This document shows positions 12,101-25,600 of a DNA stretch of 64,000 nt, piece after piece (positions within the stretch are counted from its first letter, which is position 1; each line of letters starts with the position of its first letter). The position numbers and the translations under genes were made by a program. Source of the stretch: Theobroma cacao (lineage: Eukaryota > Streptophyta > Magnoliopsida > Malvales > Malvaceae); contig NC_030858.1 of the NCBI RefSeq assembly GCF_000208745.1, positions 6,242,216 to 6,306,215 on the forward strand, in the 5' to 3' direction. The notes under the pieces were generated by a model, which saw nothing but the letters and a program-made list of their open reading frames with translations, ran no database searches and had not been told where the DNA came from.

Positions 12101-15100
12101 TCACTTCCACAGCTTCACACACTTGTCATGACTAGCCGAGGCTACCATACTAGTGGCATTCGATACTGCCAAGGCAGAGACTAGCTTCTCATGTGCATGT
12201 AGTGTCAATGTCTTGTTCTCAGTCATGTTCCAAAGCTCCAGTGTCTAGTGAACCCCATCATTCCAGGTCATATGCATAAGAATAATCAGTAGCTTGAATT
12301 AGAAAATTTGGGAAGACATTAAGCAAAAGGCTATGCATCCAGCATGGAACATTGGCAGTACAAAGCAGTAAACCCACAGCTCTAAAACATAATAACCAAG
12401 GTGTAAAACCTCAGAGTATTATGGAGCTAATTAAAGTTGTAAACAGCAATAGTGACACTCACCTCATAACAGCCAATGACCAACAGAGAAGGATAAGTAG
12501 GATGAAAAACACAGGTGTTAAATTTGTTGCCAGTACAGTTCAATTCATGAACACATTCCCCTTTGCCACCGGAACCAACTGTCCACACTCTCACCAAGTC
12601 ATCACTTACAGATGCCAGAAACTCACCAGTAGGATCCCAACACACAGAATGAACAGCATTTTTATGACCCTGCATTGAGGCTTAATCCATGTAAATTTTC
12701 AAGAAATAAAAAGGTACTCCATGTAAAATATGAAAGAAAAATGAATGAAGCAAAAGAACATCATAGAAATATTTGACAGAAAAATTACAAGATAATTCAT
12801 TATCCCCTAATTTGTTATTTTCACCATATCTTTGTTGTTCCATATCCAAAGCCATCAGGCTCAAAAAAATTTACAATCTCTGCTTTTCTTCAGGAAGTTT
12901 GTTAGTTAAAAAAGAACCAAATCGAATAGAAGCATAGATGCAGAAAACTAGAGGATACCAAATCAAACCTCTGGTTAGAAAAATTTATGCACCATGGTGG
13001 TACAGAAAAATGCACCAAGAAGGCAAGGTTTAAAACATGCAGACTTATATTCCCATAAAGCCTGCTAATAGGTTCCTGGAAAAGAATATATACAACTGTT
13101 CAACACACAGAACACTAAATTCTTTCATGTCAAGACTTGTCCAAGGCCTTGCATCTGCCAACAGACATGCAAAGAAACTATGATCATGCAACATCATGAG
13201 CACTAGGTTTTCTCATTCTTTCTATGCAACAAAGCTAGAGTGCAAAAATTCTTTCTCTTTCTTTTTTCATGAGGGAAAGTAACACAGGAATCCGGTTCTT
13301 CAACAATTAACACAATTCCATTTAACTTGTAACTACAAAATGCCAAAAGGGAAGTAAAAAATGCAACTCACAAACTCCCCACTGACCTGTAATTTGGCCC
13401 TGCAAACTTGGTTCTCTACGTCAAGTAAGGATACAGAATTATCTGCTGCAGCTGCAAGAAACCTTCCAACACGAGGTTGAAATCTCATCTGGGTTGCACC
13501 ACCCTGATAAAAAGAATAAAAAGAGGGAACTAATAGTAACAGTAGGACTTGCAAAAGAAAATAACGATAGAGCATTGTACTTAAACATTTCTTGAGATGA
13601 ATCGTGAGGCTACATACCTTGAAAACTCCAGCACTACCATTCTTGATACTCCAATATCGAATCTCACTATTATTATCACATGAGCATATAAGGTCCTCTT
13701 TGGTGGGGTGGAAGTCAAGTGATGTAACAGTTGAAGAATGTCCCACAAAAGTACGAAGTGAATATCCAGGCTGCAAAGTAGAATCATGCATCCATAAATC
13801 ATGAAAATTCAGGGAGGGGAGAGAAGTTCATTGGCATAATTCCCACAAGAGAAAATGCTTCACATGGCAAAAAGAAAATCATCCATCAAAAATAATACTT
13901 ACAGACTCTTCCTAGTAACCAATTTTCATCATGACACAACCAACAAAGCATTCAATGAGTAGGTTGGCTACACAATTCTCATTAAGCCATCTACTTCACA
14001 GCTCTTTTTTATGTTCTCATTCCAAAATGTCTAGCAATCAATATTGTTTTGAGATGAAATTCTGGCTCTGAAAAGTAGGTCATAAAGTACTGCATACTAG
14101 TAGCAGCTTCCACATTAGGAAACCAAAAATGCACAGCAGAATCTCAAGCAGTTTAAAATTTTATCTACTATTGCAAAAGCGATCAGGATGACCCATGCCA
14201 TGATAAACAAATAGTATGCCTACTAACATTATCAGCATCCCAGATCCTGACAGTTTTGTCAGCTGAAGATGTAGCAAGTCTTGACATGCTTGGACTGAAG
14301 CGGACATCAGTTATCCATTGAGAATGTTCTTCAAGTGTTGACTTTATTGCAAAAGACTCTGTGCACCACAGCACAGCCTGCATGACAATATCATCAAGCA
14401 AATATGTTTATGTAATTTCTCCAGAAAAATTAAAAACTTAAATTTAAATAGCACTGAAGTCCCCCTATCAATGGAAAAAAGGTTACATAATTTAACACCA
14501 CAAAAGGGGAAAAAAAGATTAAAGGGCATGAAATCAAATCAGCCAGTACCTTTTTATCATGGCCACCAGTAGCAAGCAATTTCCCATCTGCTGAGAAGTG
14601 ACAACATTCTACTTTACTTGTACTAGCAGGGATACGCCGGACTTCTGTAAATGTTAAGCCTGACATTAAATCATAATATTAGTAAATCCCCATGTATCTA
14701 TCTCATTGTAAGAATTTTCTGGAGTTTTGTGTGGCAACACATGCCACCAATAATTAAAAAATCAACAATAATTGTACCTTTGCTGACATCAGCACACCGA
14801 CCAACTCTATCTCTAGGCTCTGGATCATCATGAGATAAGAATGACTCTACATTATCATCTAGAGATCCATCATCCACAAATCGGTCTATATCAGCCTGTG
14901 ATTTACTATCTCAAGTTATCCCAATGCAGATCGGAATATCAATGATAATAACTTGCGAGCAGTCTGTAAATTACTTCCCATCGACACATCCAATCTAGGG
15001 AATAACAAATCACAATATCTGATGTAGCTCAGTACTAAATTATTCTTAAAGAGATAAATATTTCAGAATAAATGTAACAGGCGAGCGGAAGAAATGTCTT

Positions 15101-18100
15101 CACTCTAATAGCATCTGTTGCCGAATCAAATGATTTACCTGGCACTGATTCTTAAAGAGCCTATCCAAACTAGCTATCACTTCCCCAGATTGCCCTAGTT
15201 ATATAGTTTTTCACCTATCAGGAGATTCTAAACTATATTTTCCGCTTCCTCTCAGGTGAATACCAAAATCAGAACAAGTATATAATATACACAATTCGCC
15301 AACTCATTTGCTCCACAAACTTTAAATTACAGGACCAAAAAAGTCTAAATTTCATCATTGCAAAAATAAACAAATACTAAACAAAGGCATGATGTTATAC
15401 CAAACCATCAGAGCCAAACATAAGCAAAGACTTGGAGGAACCACTATTATGTGGCAAAGTGGGCATTGAGATGGCATCTCCTGGTGTGTGAGTAGATGGT
15501 GATGAAGGTGAACTTGGAGATGGTCCAGTGGTGTTTGCAGTTCCGGAGCTATTGACAGGACCTGAAGATGACCCTGGTGGCTTCCTCTTCCGGCTGACTT
15601 GACTTTTTGAAGCCTTAAGCAAAGATACAACTCTATGTTAGAAATACCGGCAGGATGTTAAATTGAAATGCTGATCCAAATTAACATGCAAATAGAAACC
15701 AGAGAGTCGTGCAGATAAAAATGCTGTTAAGACTCTTGTAACAATAATCCAGACCACAAGACATATCAGAAAGAATCCAGAGGTCGAATGTATTAATATC
15801 ACGTAAATCTTTCAAAACATTTTGGCATTTTTGGAGAATGAAGAATCTTGAAACACTTGTTCAACAGAAAAACAAAGGAAAACATTGAAAAAAAATAGAA
15901 AAGAAGATATAGATGGCATGATTTACAGCCAAATCCCAGTAAATGTTAAACCTGATCATTTCCCTGAAAGGTGTTTGATATGCTACTATCAGGCATCATA
16001 CTGCAGGCACCGGTCATCTTATCTTGCTGCTGGAGCTGGTAATTTGAATTCTGAGACTGCTGACTTGAAAGTGGATGCTGTGCAAATTGTTGTGACGGTT
16101 GATTATTGTGGTGCAGTTGTTGCTGCTGTAACTGATAGACATCGAACAGCATGTATAAAGTGAGAGAGCTTCAACAGCCTCAAATCTAATGAGATCATCA
16201 AAAAATGATAATATTAGTCAATTGACGTGCAATACAGATAAATATACCTTATTTGACAGATCAGAGTCTCCACGAGGCACAGGACAACCAACTTGCATGG
16301 GTGATCCAACTCTGGGAACCATATCACCAAAAGAATTTAGTGGGCCATCCTTCCCAAGACCCATAATCTGATTGTTGAGAAGCATTCGCAATTTCCGGCA
16401 TTCCAAATCATTTGCTGATGGGGATGACAAGTTTTGCTGTGCTTGAAGCAGAAGTTGTTGCTGTAACTGAAGCTGATTGAAGGGCTGAGAGGACTGAATC
16501 ATAGATTTCTGCTGCTGGAGAAGCCCAGATCGAAGTTGGTCCAGTCCCTACAATTGGTCAGATAGTATTAGACAAGTATACTGGTAGATGAATCTCACAA
16601 GCCTTATTACTATACATCAAATTTGAAGAACAAAATCACAAATCAAATTCTTATCCACATTTTATGCAGCATTGTGTCAACAATTATTGTCAGATCTCAA
16701 CCATTGACAAAAGATGAAAATATCTAGGTTGTTCTGCCACGCTTTACCTTCTATGAGATAGTTGAAGAAAGAAGAGAAATTATTTCACAGTGGACTCAAC
16801 AATTCTACACATAAAATAACATTGTTCCTCTTATCTTTTCACAACGTTATTTCAGAAGTTATCCATGAGACAGTATATGGTGGGTTTGCCCATATATCCA
16901 TCCTTTCAGCTGAGAAGACAGCCAATTTCTTTGAAAGCAAAATAGACAAAGTTTGTTGAAGTATAAAATTCCAATGTACTGGAAATTAGCTACAGGAAAA
17001 CATCTGTTCTACATTCAGAACAAAATACGTATGTCGTATTAAGAAATCAATTATTCAACATATTGCCCTAACATAACAATACTTCATCAGTATTTTACAT
17101 TTAGCAAACACATTCATTATCTTCATAACCAGCCAGAATATGGCTGCCAAATTCTGTAACAACCATCAAAGATTGAAGTTATTACTGTTCATTTGCATCA
17201 AGCAAGTGAAGCTGTCAATATTGAGGAAATACCAATATCAAATCAACTATAAGTCAAAAGACTTACCGTTAAAGGCCATCCTTTCAATGTCAAATTGCCA
17301 CCAGCTTGATTCGGTCCTAAAGAAAAAATTAAGGTAATAAAACCATAAATTTATATGTTAAAATCATGACTTAGAAGCTTTGATGTTACTTTCAACCTTC
17401 CACTAGCTATACACAATACACTCTTACCAATTCCATACTGTGTTGACATCGGTGATTTCAATTAAGTGATTGGTTCAGTTTATTAAGAATATTTATAAGG
17501 AAAAGCCAGTAAACCTAAAGTGCAACAAAAGTTAGAGATTTTACTATTTTTAAGTTCAGTGTATCACATTTAAACACTAACAAGGAAGTGTTAATACAGA
17601 AAAAACTCTATCGGGGTAAAAAAAATGATTACCGTGAACTCCAATTAATGATCCATCTGGACCAGCAGCTCTTGGAGTCAACATTGAATTGATCTCACTC
17701 TTTGAGTCCTGTGTCAGCATACAATGTATACCACAACCAAATTATTTAAAAAAAAAAAAACTGCAATTGAAGGTAAAATATATACCAAAAAAGGATAAAA
17801 TAACAATGAAGCACCTGGGTGGGCACTGGAATCTGCTGACCTCGATTTTGCATTTGCTGAAGATTACCTGATATATTTCCAGGTGTGCCATGCAGTGTTT
17901 GCCTGTAAGGAGTTTAACAGCTAAAAGTTTTTACACATCACAAACATGGAAAAGCAAATAAAAGAAACAATACATGATCTTTTTAAAACAAAAAGATCGT
18001 ATGACATGTACCCTGGAGGCTGGCCACCCACTGAAGCTGCCTTCAACATTGACGCTTGATTAGGATCTAGAAGCTGGCTCACATTATCACCTAATTGCTG

Positions 18101-18359
18101 CAAACTTATCTGATGTCAAAAAAAGCACGGAAGGGAAAAAAAAGAGTGTGATTGATTCCTATCAAGCTCATAAGAACTAGGTACCTTCACAGCTGCATCA
18201 TCCAAGGAATCCCTCCTCTGGCGTGGAAACCTAAAAGTCTCATCATACATCTTTCTTGTGGCAGCGATTGCACTTACAGGGCTCTCTTTGATGAGAGGTT
18301 CTCCACCAACGAGCCCATTGGCAGCACCATTTAGTAACTGACTCCCTTCTCTTCGCTGC

Positions 18360-18422
<63 letters not shown>

Positions 18423-20128
18423 TGCTGAGCATGCCTCTGCAATAAGAGCTGCTGCATCTGCATCTGCTGAGGCTTCTGGTGATGTTGCGGTTGCTGCAGC
18501 TCACGAGCCTTGACCATTTGACTCTGCCATTCTTAAACATTTTAATTAAACAGCACACTTGCTCAACTAACTCCCCAAAACAGCAATTCTTAAATGAATA
18601 ACGTCAAATGAAGATTTCTCAAACAAATTTCTAATATTATATGATCTATTCCACAATGCACAAGAATTTGCTTGATACAGAAGTCAGAAATCAAATTCAT
18701 TAAAGTTTCAACCTCTAGTAGATTCAGCGCACAAGGACACCAATAATTCTTGGGACAGAATAAAAAGCCACAGAGAAAATATTACTCATCAAAACATCCA
18801 CCATTTAAGTCTAACAAATTCTACCTTTTGTTCTGTAAATATTTCTTGTATTTGATTCTTCACTTATTTGAACTTCCCATCCAAACAAAAAGTTAGACAC
18901 ATGAAATGATGGAAGCAAATACAGAGAAGAACATATAGAAGCATCAACTAAAAGCATATATCCAGCGCAAGTCTTTTAAGCATGCAAGTGAGTCCCTCTT
19001 TCCAGAAACAATTGCAATAAACTGTAGGCTAGAGTCTAGACAGAGCTTAACCATGACAAGCAGGTCAACATATAGAGCTTCGAAACCAACAATGACAGCA
19101 ATCATGCTAGTAAAAGTCCCTTAGTGACACCAACCACCACAAAAAAAGCTCACAAACACACCTCAATATAAGATGCAGCAGCTTCCGAATGCTTCTCATT
19201 TGTCCTTGCAATGAATATATCCCAAAATACAGACCACCACTCAAACAAAAAACCACCAGGTACATCAATAGCTGGAACACACAACAAAAAAAGATTCGAA
19301 ATCAATTAAGTTGTAAAAAGGATAATTAAAATCTTACTATCTACATCAATGCCATCTTTCTTTGCAAGTTCCTTTTTCTTTTTCTTATTTCATGTCCTAC
19401 CTACTGGATCAGTTGATACTTTCCCTTCAGCTTGAAGTGCCTTCGCAGTGGCATGCATCTTTCTCTTTATCATATAATCATATATATACACATCCAACCT
19501 ATTGCCACAAAGAATACAAACACGCAAAGGCAACCATTAAAAATTCAGTAATCAGATTATAATAACAGTAAAAAGACAGTAATTTTAAACGCAGAATTCA
19601 TAGAAAACCCTCCATTAGCAAAAAAAAAAAAAAAGGACCCAAGCTAAAATTGTTCAGAACCCTTCATTTGAATTCCAAAAATATTTATTAAAAAAAAAAC
19701 AGAGTGCTCTGTTACATTGCTATATTTTAAATTTTGCACTATGTCATTCAAAAGAGTCTAAATTTCAACCATCTTTTTCGTAATAAAATTGGCAAAACGT
19801 AGCAACGGGAGTATGGGAGCATTAAAAGAGAACAAAAAACCCATTTTTATTGCCCTCCGGAAAAAAAACCCTAAATCAGATTATAGTGATTCTAAGAACA
19901 ACAAAAAAATTAAAAAATTGGAAACTTTCAGTAAAAGTCCGTTAAATAGTGAAGTTAAAACTCAAAAACCCTTCCATCAAAAAAGGAACTCAAAAACCCT
20001 AGACAAGAAAACATAAGTAAAAGGAAAAAGAGAAACAATGAAATACAAAAAACCGTATTAAACAAAACACACAAAAAAAAATAATAAAAACCTTACATTT
20101 TATCAGCTTCCCAGTTAGTCTGCGACAT
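12101..20128 (-). CDS. LUG: LEUNIG-type transcriptional corepressor (LisH/LUFS, Q-rich, WD40)
   Basis: Nuclear Groucho/Tup1-like corepressor. Arabidopsis LEUNIG works with SEUSS to repress AGAMOUS and other targets. Eighteen exons were placed (minus strand, 5' to 3'): 20128-20097, 19498-19401, 19271-19162, 18523-18185, 18109-18012, 17902-17815, 17708-17633, 17316-17267, 16547-16248, 16131-15952, 15613-15401, 14895-14778, 14659-14550, 14377-14228, 13770-13618, 13503-13387, 12669-12463 and 12244-12101. All phases close to 860 residues. The start [11 protein letters not shown] and the LisH/LUFS region ([33 protein letters not shown]) occupy about residues 1-90. A 24-Gln tract is at 113-136. A Gln/Ser/Pro-rich linker with [19 protein letters not shown] follows. 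WD40 repeats start at about 570 and end in KLWK. It is shorter than Arabidopsis LUG (about 930). A LUG paralogue rather than the strict orthologue cannot be excluded; the linker motifs favour LUG over LUH. Confidence 0.94.
18356..18427 (-). repeat. CAG/CAA trinucleotide repeat encoding polyglutamine in LEUNIG
   Basis: Seventy-two bases read as 24 consecutive glutamine codons (residues 113-136) in exon 4, a mixture of CAG and CAA. It lies just after the LUFS domain, where LEUNIG proteins normally carry Gln-rich sequence. Mixed codons usually slow repeat slippage, but length variation between alleles is plausible. Confidence 0.95.
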
Positions 20129-22636
20129 GGTTGAAGATTTTTACAGTAAAAAAAAAAAAAACCCTAAAAATCCGTGAAAAGGCTGAACAATGTGAAGGAA
20201 GGAAGATGGTCGGTTAGATTCTTGAGAAACGGTATTTTTGCCGGACAAAGCTTTTTTTTCAAACAACTTGGAATATTGAACCAAAAAAAAAGGGAGTATA
20301 TATTATATTCTTACAAGCTTTCTCTACCACATTCCTAGTTTTCTCTTTTTTTTTTTCGGGGGGGGGGTTTCTGTTTGGGAATTAAGGCAAGGTCAGGGGG
20401 CCTGAGTGAGAGTTGACTGCAACTCAAAGCAACCAGCTTTCTTTTTTCTCGCATAAAATTTCGGTTTTGCCTTTGAAGCCCTCTTTATAGTCAGCTTTTA
20501 TGAGAAAGCTGATGACAGATACACTTCATTTACTCCCACTTCTATTAAATAAAATATTAATACTATTCCTACTTTTTTTTTTCTTTTAATTCGAGCAAGA
20601 ATCATATTCTTTTCATGGTACCATACATTTTATTCTTTTAAAAGTTAAAATATTATTATTATTCCTCATACTAATATTCTTAATATTCTTCCTTAATGTA
20701 TGTACCACTTTTGTCAGAAGATTCGTTGGTGCAGGTTGCATTATTATTTATTAATTTATATGATTCCAACTTTTGGGTTTTAATAATAATAATAATAAAA
20801 TTTGAGACAGATTAAATATTTAAATAAAAACCTATCAATAAAAATATACCAATGAAGTTAAAGTTAAATTTCTTTTGTTTTACTTATTTAACAGCAGTAT
20901 ACTAATTTTTTTCCCAAAGAGAAAGCATTATAATGACAAAACTAATAGTGAATAATTAAACATCAATGAATGAATCGAAGATTAAGATTTATTTACTTAC
21001 ATTTAATTATTCTTAAATTTTATGTATAGTCAAAAATAAATCAGAAAAAAAAAACACTCTTTTTTTGAATTATTTGAATTTTTATTGATCCATGCCGACA
21101 TCAAAATCTTATACTCTGATACTTACGTATTAGTATTCTTTAATTTCTGTACTATGAGCAGGAAGATGCATTGATAGATAATAATTATTATTATTATTTA
21201 TAATTTGTGAAGATTGATAATTGATGAACGCCTTTCAACACGCTAGGACCAACAATGTGTACAAACAAAAGTACTGAATTGCTTTAAATGTATATCATCA
21301 TAAAGTCCTTTCCTCTTTCTGAATATGTACCTGTTTATGGGAAATTAGTACTGGTACTTGACTAATAGCCGAATTATTTGAACATTTAAGGTTCTATGTC
21401 CATTGCCGACATCAAAATCCATTGCGTTTTTTTTCCCTACACGCTTTGTTTGGTATAAGTTGATTTGTGATACTCGTTTTTTTCTTTTAGGAGTTAGGTT
21501 ACTTGTCTAGACATTTTTATCCAAATATTTTTATTCACTGACATAATATTTAATTATTAAATAAATATAATGACGAGATTTACTAATTCATAAATAAATC
21601 AATTACAATCAAATAATTAAATTATTGTTGTATCAGGTGAAACAAATGTATTAAAGATAAAAACTACTGATTTTGTATTTTTGTCGGGTTACATAGCTTC
21701 AATCATGAGAGGAAGAACATTTCTTTTCTTGAATATGTTTCTCAATAAATTCTGATTTTTAAAAACCCTAATTTAATAATTTGTTATGTTTGAGAACTAA
21801 AAAGAACAAGATTATTAATTGCGAATGAAAAGGATTTAATTTTAACTCCATAAATTACTCTTAACTAACTCCTAATTTAATAAGTTCTAGTTAAGTTTGA
21901 AATAAAATCCGACATTTTATCTAGTTGACTAAGCTCAATACCCCAACTAACAAATTATAATCACACTTAAAAATCTGTTTGACTTGATTTTTTTTAATTT
22001 AAAAACTATTATAAAGCTCTTATGAAAAATAATAATTTTTAAAATTAAATTAAGATTTAATTATAAATTTTTAATANATAATAATTTTTAAAATTAAATT
22101 AAAATTATTTAATAATTTTTTTTATAAATTATAATTTTTATTAAAACTATCATAGAAAGTATTTTTTAAAAAAAGATAATATTATAATTATTTTTAATAA
22201 ATGAAGATATTTTTAAAATAAAAATAAAAATTCTTTTATATTTTTAAAAGAAGAGAATAAAAAACTCATCCTTGGAGTTTTTTTTTTAAACTTCTTTTTT
22301 TTTTTAAATTTTGTTCTTAAAAAAAATTATTTTTTTTTAAGAACTTCTCACAAAATCATATTTGATCTTACTTTTACTTTTAAGAGATAAATAAGCTGAA
22401 AAAAAGCTAAGCCACACATACACTTAATAGGAGTCTAAGATTTGCCGAGCCAAAAAATAAAAAAGCCGTCTAAGATTTCTAATTTTCTTTATTTCTACAA
22501 AAATTTCAGTCCCACATTTTTGGGGCTAATTCTCATATGACGGGAAACATTTTACTTGATCCAACAACTGGAAACAAAAGAAGAAAATTCTTTAAGATCA
22601 AACATACATTGAGACAAGAATAAAGGTGAAAACTCG
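20129..22636. other. Intergenic region: LEUNIG promoter and 3' flank of the BASS gene
   Basis: The LEUNIG promoter and 5' leader lie at the left end (with a poly-T/poly-G run near 20341-20369). Very AT-rich sequence follows, with short ATT/TAA repeats at 20786-20798 and 21180-21198. A single ambiguous base sits at 22077. No gene is recognised. Confidence 0.6.
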
Positions 22637-25600
22637 TCATTCCTTGAAATCATCCTTGTCATCCACAGGAATTGGACTGTTCCTCCAATAAACAGCAAGA
22701 CCACTCCCACCAAGCTGCAATGAAAGGTGCAACAAGTGTTAAAGCAGGGCTCGTAGGAAGAATATGGAAGTCAGAGTGCAAAAAGTGTCATACCGCCATA
22801 CAAACCACACTAACTGCGGAAGGAACAGCTACCAGTGGATTGGTAAAATGTTTCTGGGCCAGCAAGAAACCAAGTGCAGAGCTCTGTGCATAAAACAGAA
22901 TACAGCATCACTAAGCACACTAGTACTCAGGTGAATAACATCAGGTTTTGAGCAAGAAGACAGTACAGAGCCACCAGGTGACATGCAATGAGAACATCTA
23001 ATTACAAAAGCTCCTGAAATAGTGAAAGCAAAATAGACAGAAAACTGTGGCAGACTTAAGAATCTGATAACTGCACTGCACTTTCAGGGCAGTAAAACAT
23101 TTTCTTCTCATTTAGATGACTGTGAATACAGGAAAGAAAATACCAAGTATATCAGGTGCAAATGATAAGATGGCAGATGCTTTAGAAATGATCTAGATAA
23201 ACCAACACCAGACTGATCTGAGAAAGACTATGATGCATTAGAGATTTTAAACAGAAGAATGTTCCATTCTGGAAGCTGCTTTGTGATTTGGTCATGCAAT
23301 TTATGTCTTGCTTATTTACAAGGACAGTAAAACTAGTGACAGACAGAGCATCTAAAGTTGTGATACAGATTATAAAAGTTTCTCTATAACGAAGATACCG
23401 AGCATTTACCATTCCCAATAGGCATCACACATAAAACAAAATAATAATTCTTGAAAATGTCCAACATCAGTCAGACTTGTTTTAGTTGCCTAAAAAGTTC
23501 AAGAAATCTGATGTCTTAATAGTAACGAAGAAAGCCTACCTGCATTCCACATTCTATGGATATGGTACGAGAAGTGGATTCACCAAATGATATTTTTGAA
23601 ACCCAGTAACCAAGGGCAAATGCAGCAGCATGTAGGAGAGCTACAGGCAATATTAGCTGACCTCCTTGAGCTTTCAAGACTTCTGACACTTGGCCAATCT
23701 TAGTATTAAAGAGACATCAACTTAAGTTCTTTACTTGGAAAGAAACTTTCAACAGAAGTGCAAAATGTGAATATTAAAGTTAAGATATCATAAATATACT
23801 TCATCAAGTATCCTGAGAACTTACAGGGCTTGCACAAAGTAGAGTGGTGAGAATAACTCCAATTAAAGGAGTCACTGAGATTATTTTTGAAGTGAATTTG
23901 GGAAAGAATTCATTGGCCAAGACTACACAAAGAAGACATTAGAATCGTATGATTGTATGCCAAAAATCATTACACTTCATGATTATTGAAGTGCAACCAA
24001 CAATAATCTTCCATACCTCCTACAACTGTTGGTACTAACACAACCTGAAAAGTGCTGATAGCAAGACCCTGCAAAGATTTTTGGAAAGACATTCTTTCCA
24101 TTAGAGGAATCACCATAAATGAAGGTTATGTATTTTATAATTAGGTAGATGACATGTTGAGATCTTATACCCTCCCTCTCATTTTGGTTCTATCATTTCT
24201 ATCATCACTATTAGGTAATAAGGTGTATATATCTTTTAAATTTCTAATGGACCTACCTGTGTGTTTCACTTTATGTTTTGGTGGATGAATCAGTCCAAAA
24301 AATTTGGAACAGAAACCAAAGAGGCAGGTTCCATTCCCATGTATGTCAGTCACCAGAATAAGTATAGCAAGAGAGATTTAACTACCTTGACTTCTACAAT
24401 ATCAGTTGTCTCATAATTCATGTATTTGCCAGTTATCTATAAAGGTGATCATCAAATAAGAATAACCATACCGCAGCATCTACAGGAACAAGCTGACCTG
24501 CGAGAAGCTTTGTGAGGAGTGGTGTCATAACTATTGCTCCAATAGTTGAACACCTGCAAAATTTCAGAGAAAATTGGGGAACTTGAAGGTTGTTTAATCT
24601 TAAATTTCAAAAATGTTGAAAATGCCTTAAATCTTTATGTTATAAGTTATTATGCTTCCTTAAATACAAAAGTAATTCATATTTGAAGTAAGTTGTCTCA
24701 TTAGTCATTACTCATTAGCTATCACTTCAGTCATGCAGGACCAAATAAAATCTAGGTCATCATCATATATACTCAAGGTATTTGTCATGCAATTCTATAT
24801 TGTTTGAAATAGAAGCATACAAAAACCAAATAACATAAGAGAAAATTTTCATCATTGCTAATAATTTTATACTTCTTCTCATAAGCATGATGGATATAAT
24901 TCCATTTCTCTGGTAAAATATCTGAATATTCCTCCTGAATTATCATTATATGGTTACGGCTATTTGTTTTTTCCTTTCCCTTTTGCATGTTGTCCAGACT
25001 CAATAATTTGTGAAGTGTGAACTGTCTACGCGCACTTGTCAAACACACTCTAGCTAGTTCTGCGCCAATCTTGCTTCCTCTACCTTGGAAGGACAAGTGA
25101 CTGAACAGTCCCACAGACAAATAGATCTTTTGTTGTATAAGATCTGCCAAAGACCTTTCATAGTCAAAAGATAGTTTCTATATCTTTCCCTTCGGACTTC
25201 GAAAGAGAGCTCCAAAACAAAGAATTTTTCATGCCAAAATTAATTAGGGGATATCAAATGAAAAGGAATAGAGGGTTCATCACCATAAGTAAAAGATACT
25301 ACTCTATCCAATAAAAGCATTAAGATGCATGGATGCAGTTGGATCTTACGTTGTCATGAGAACAGAAAGTGCTACATTCCCCTTAGATATATAGGTTGCA
25401 ACATTTGATGCCTGACCACCAGGGCAGCATGAGACCAAAATAAGACCAGTTGCAAGTGGAGCAGAAAGTTTCAGAGCCTGAAAATCACATAGACATTGTT
25501 CAGCATTCACTTATAAGACAAGCCTACTAGAAAGCACTACAATGCTGATGAATAACATTCTACATGATGCAATTTAAATTATGTTGACTTTCATTTCAAA

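Noticed and set aside
19789..20016. Lys-rich plus-strand frame in intron 1 of the LEUNIG gene
   Set aside because: Low-complexity A-rich intron sequence on the opposite strand, with no domain.
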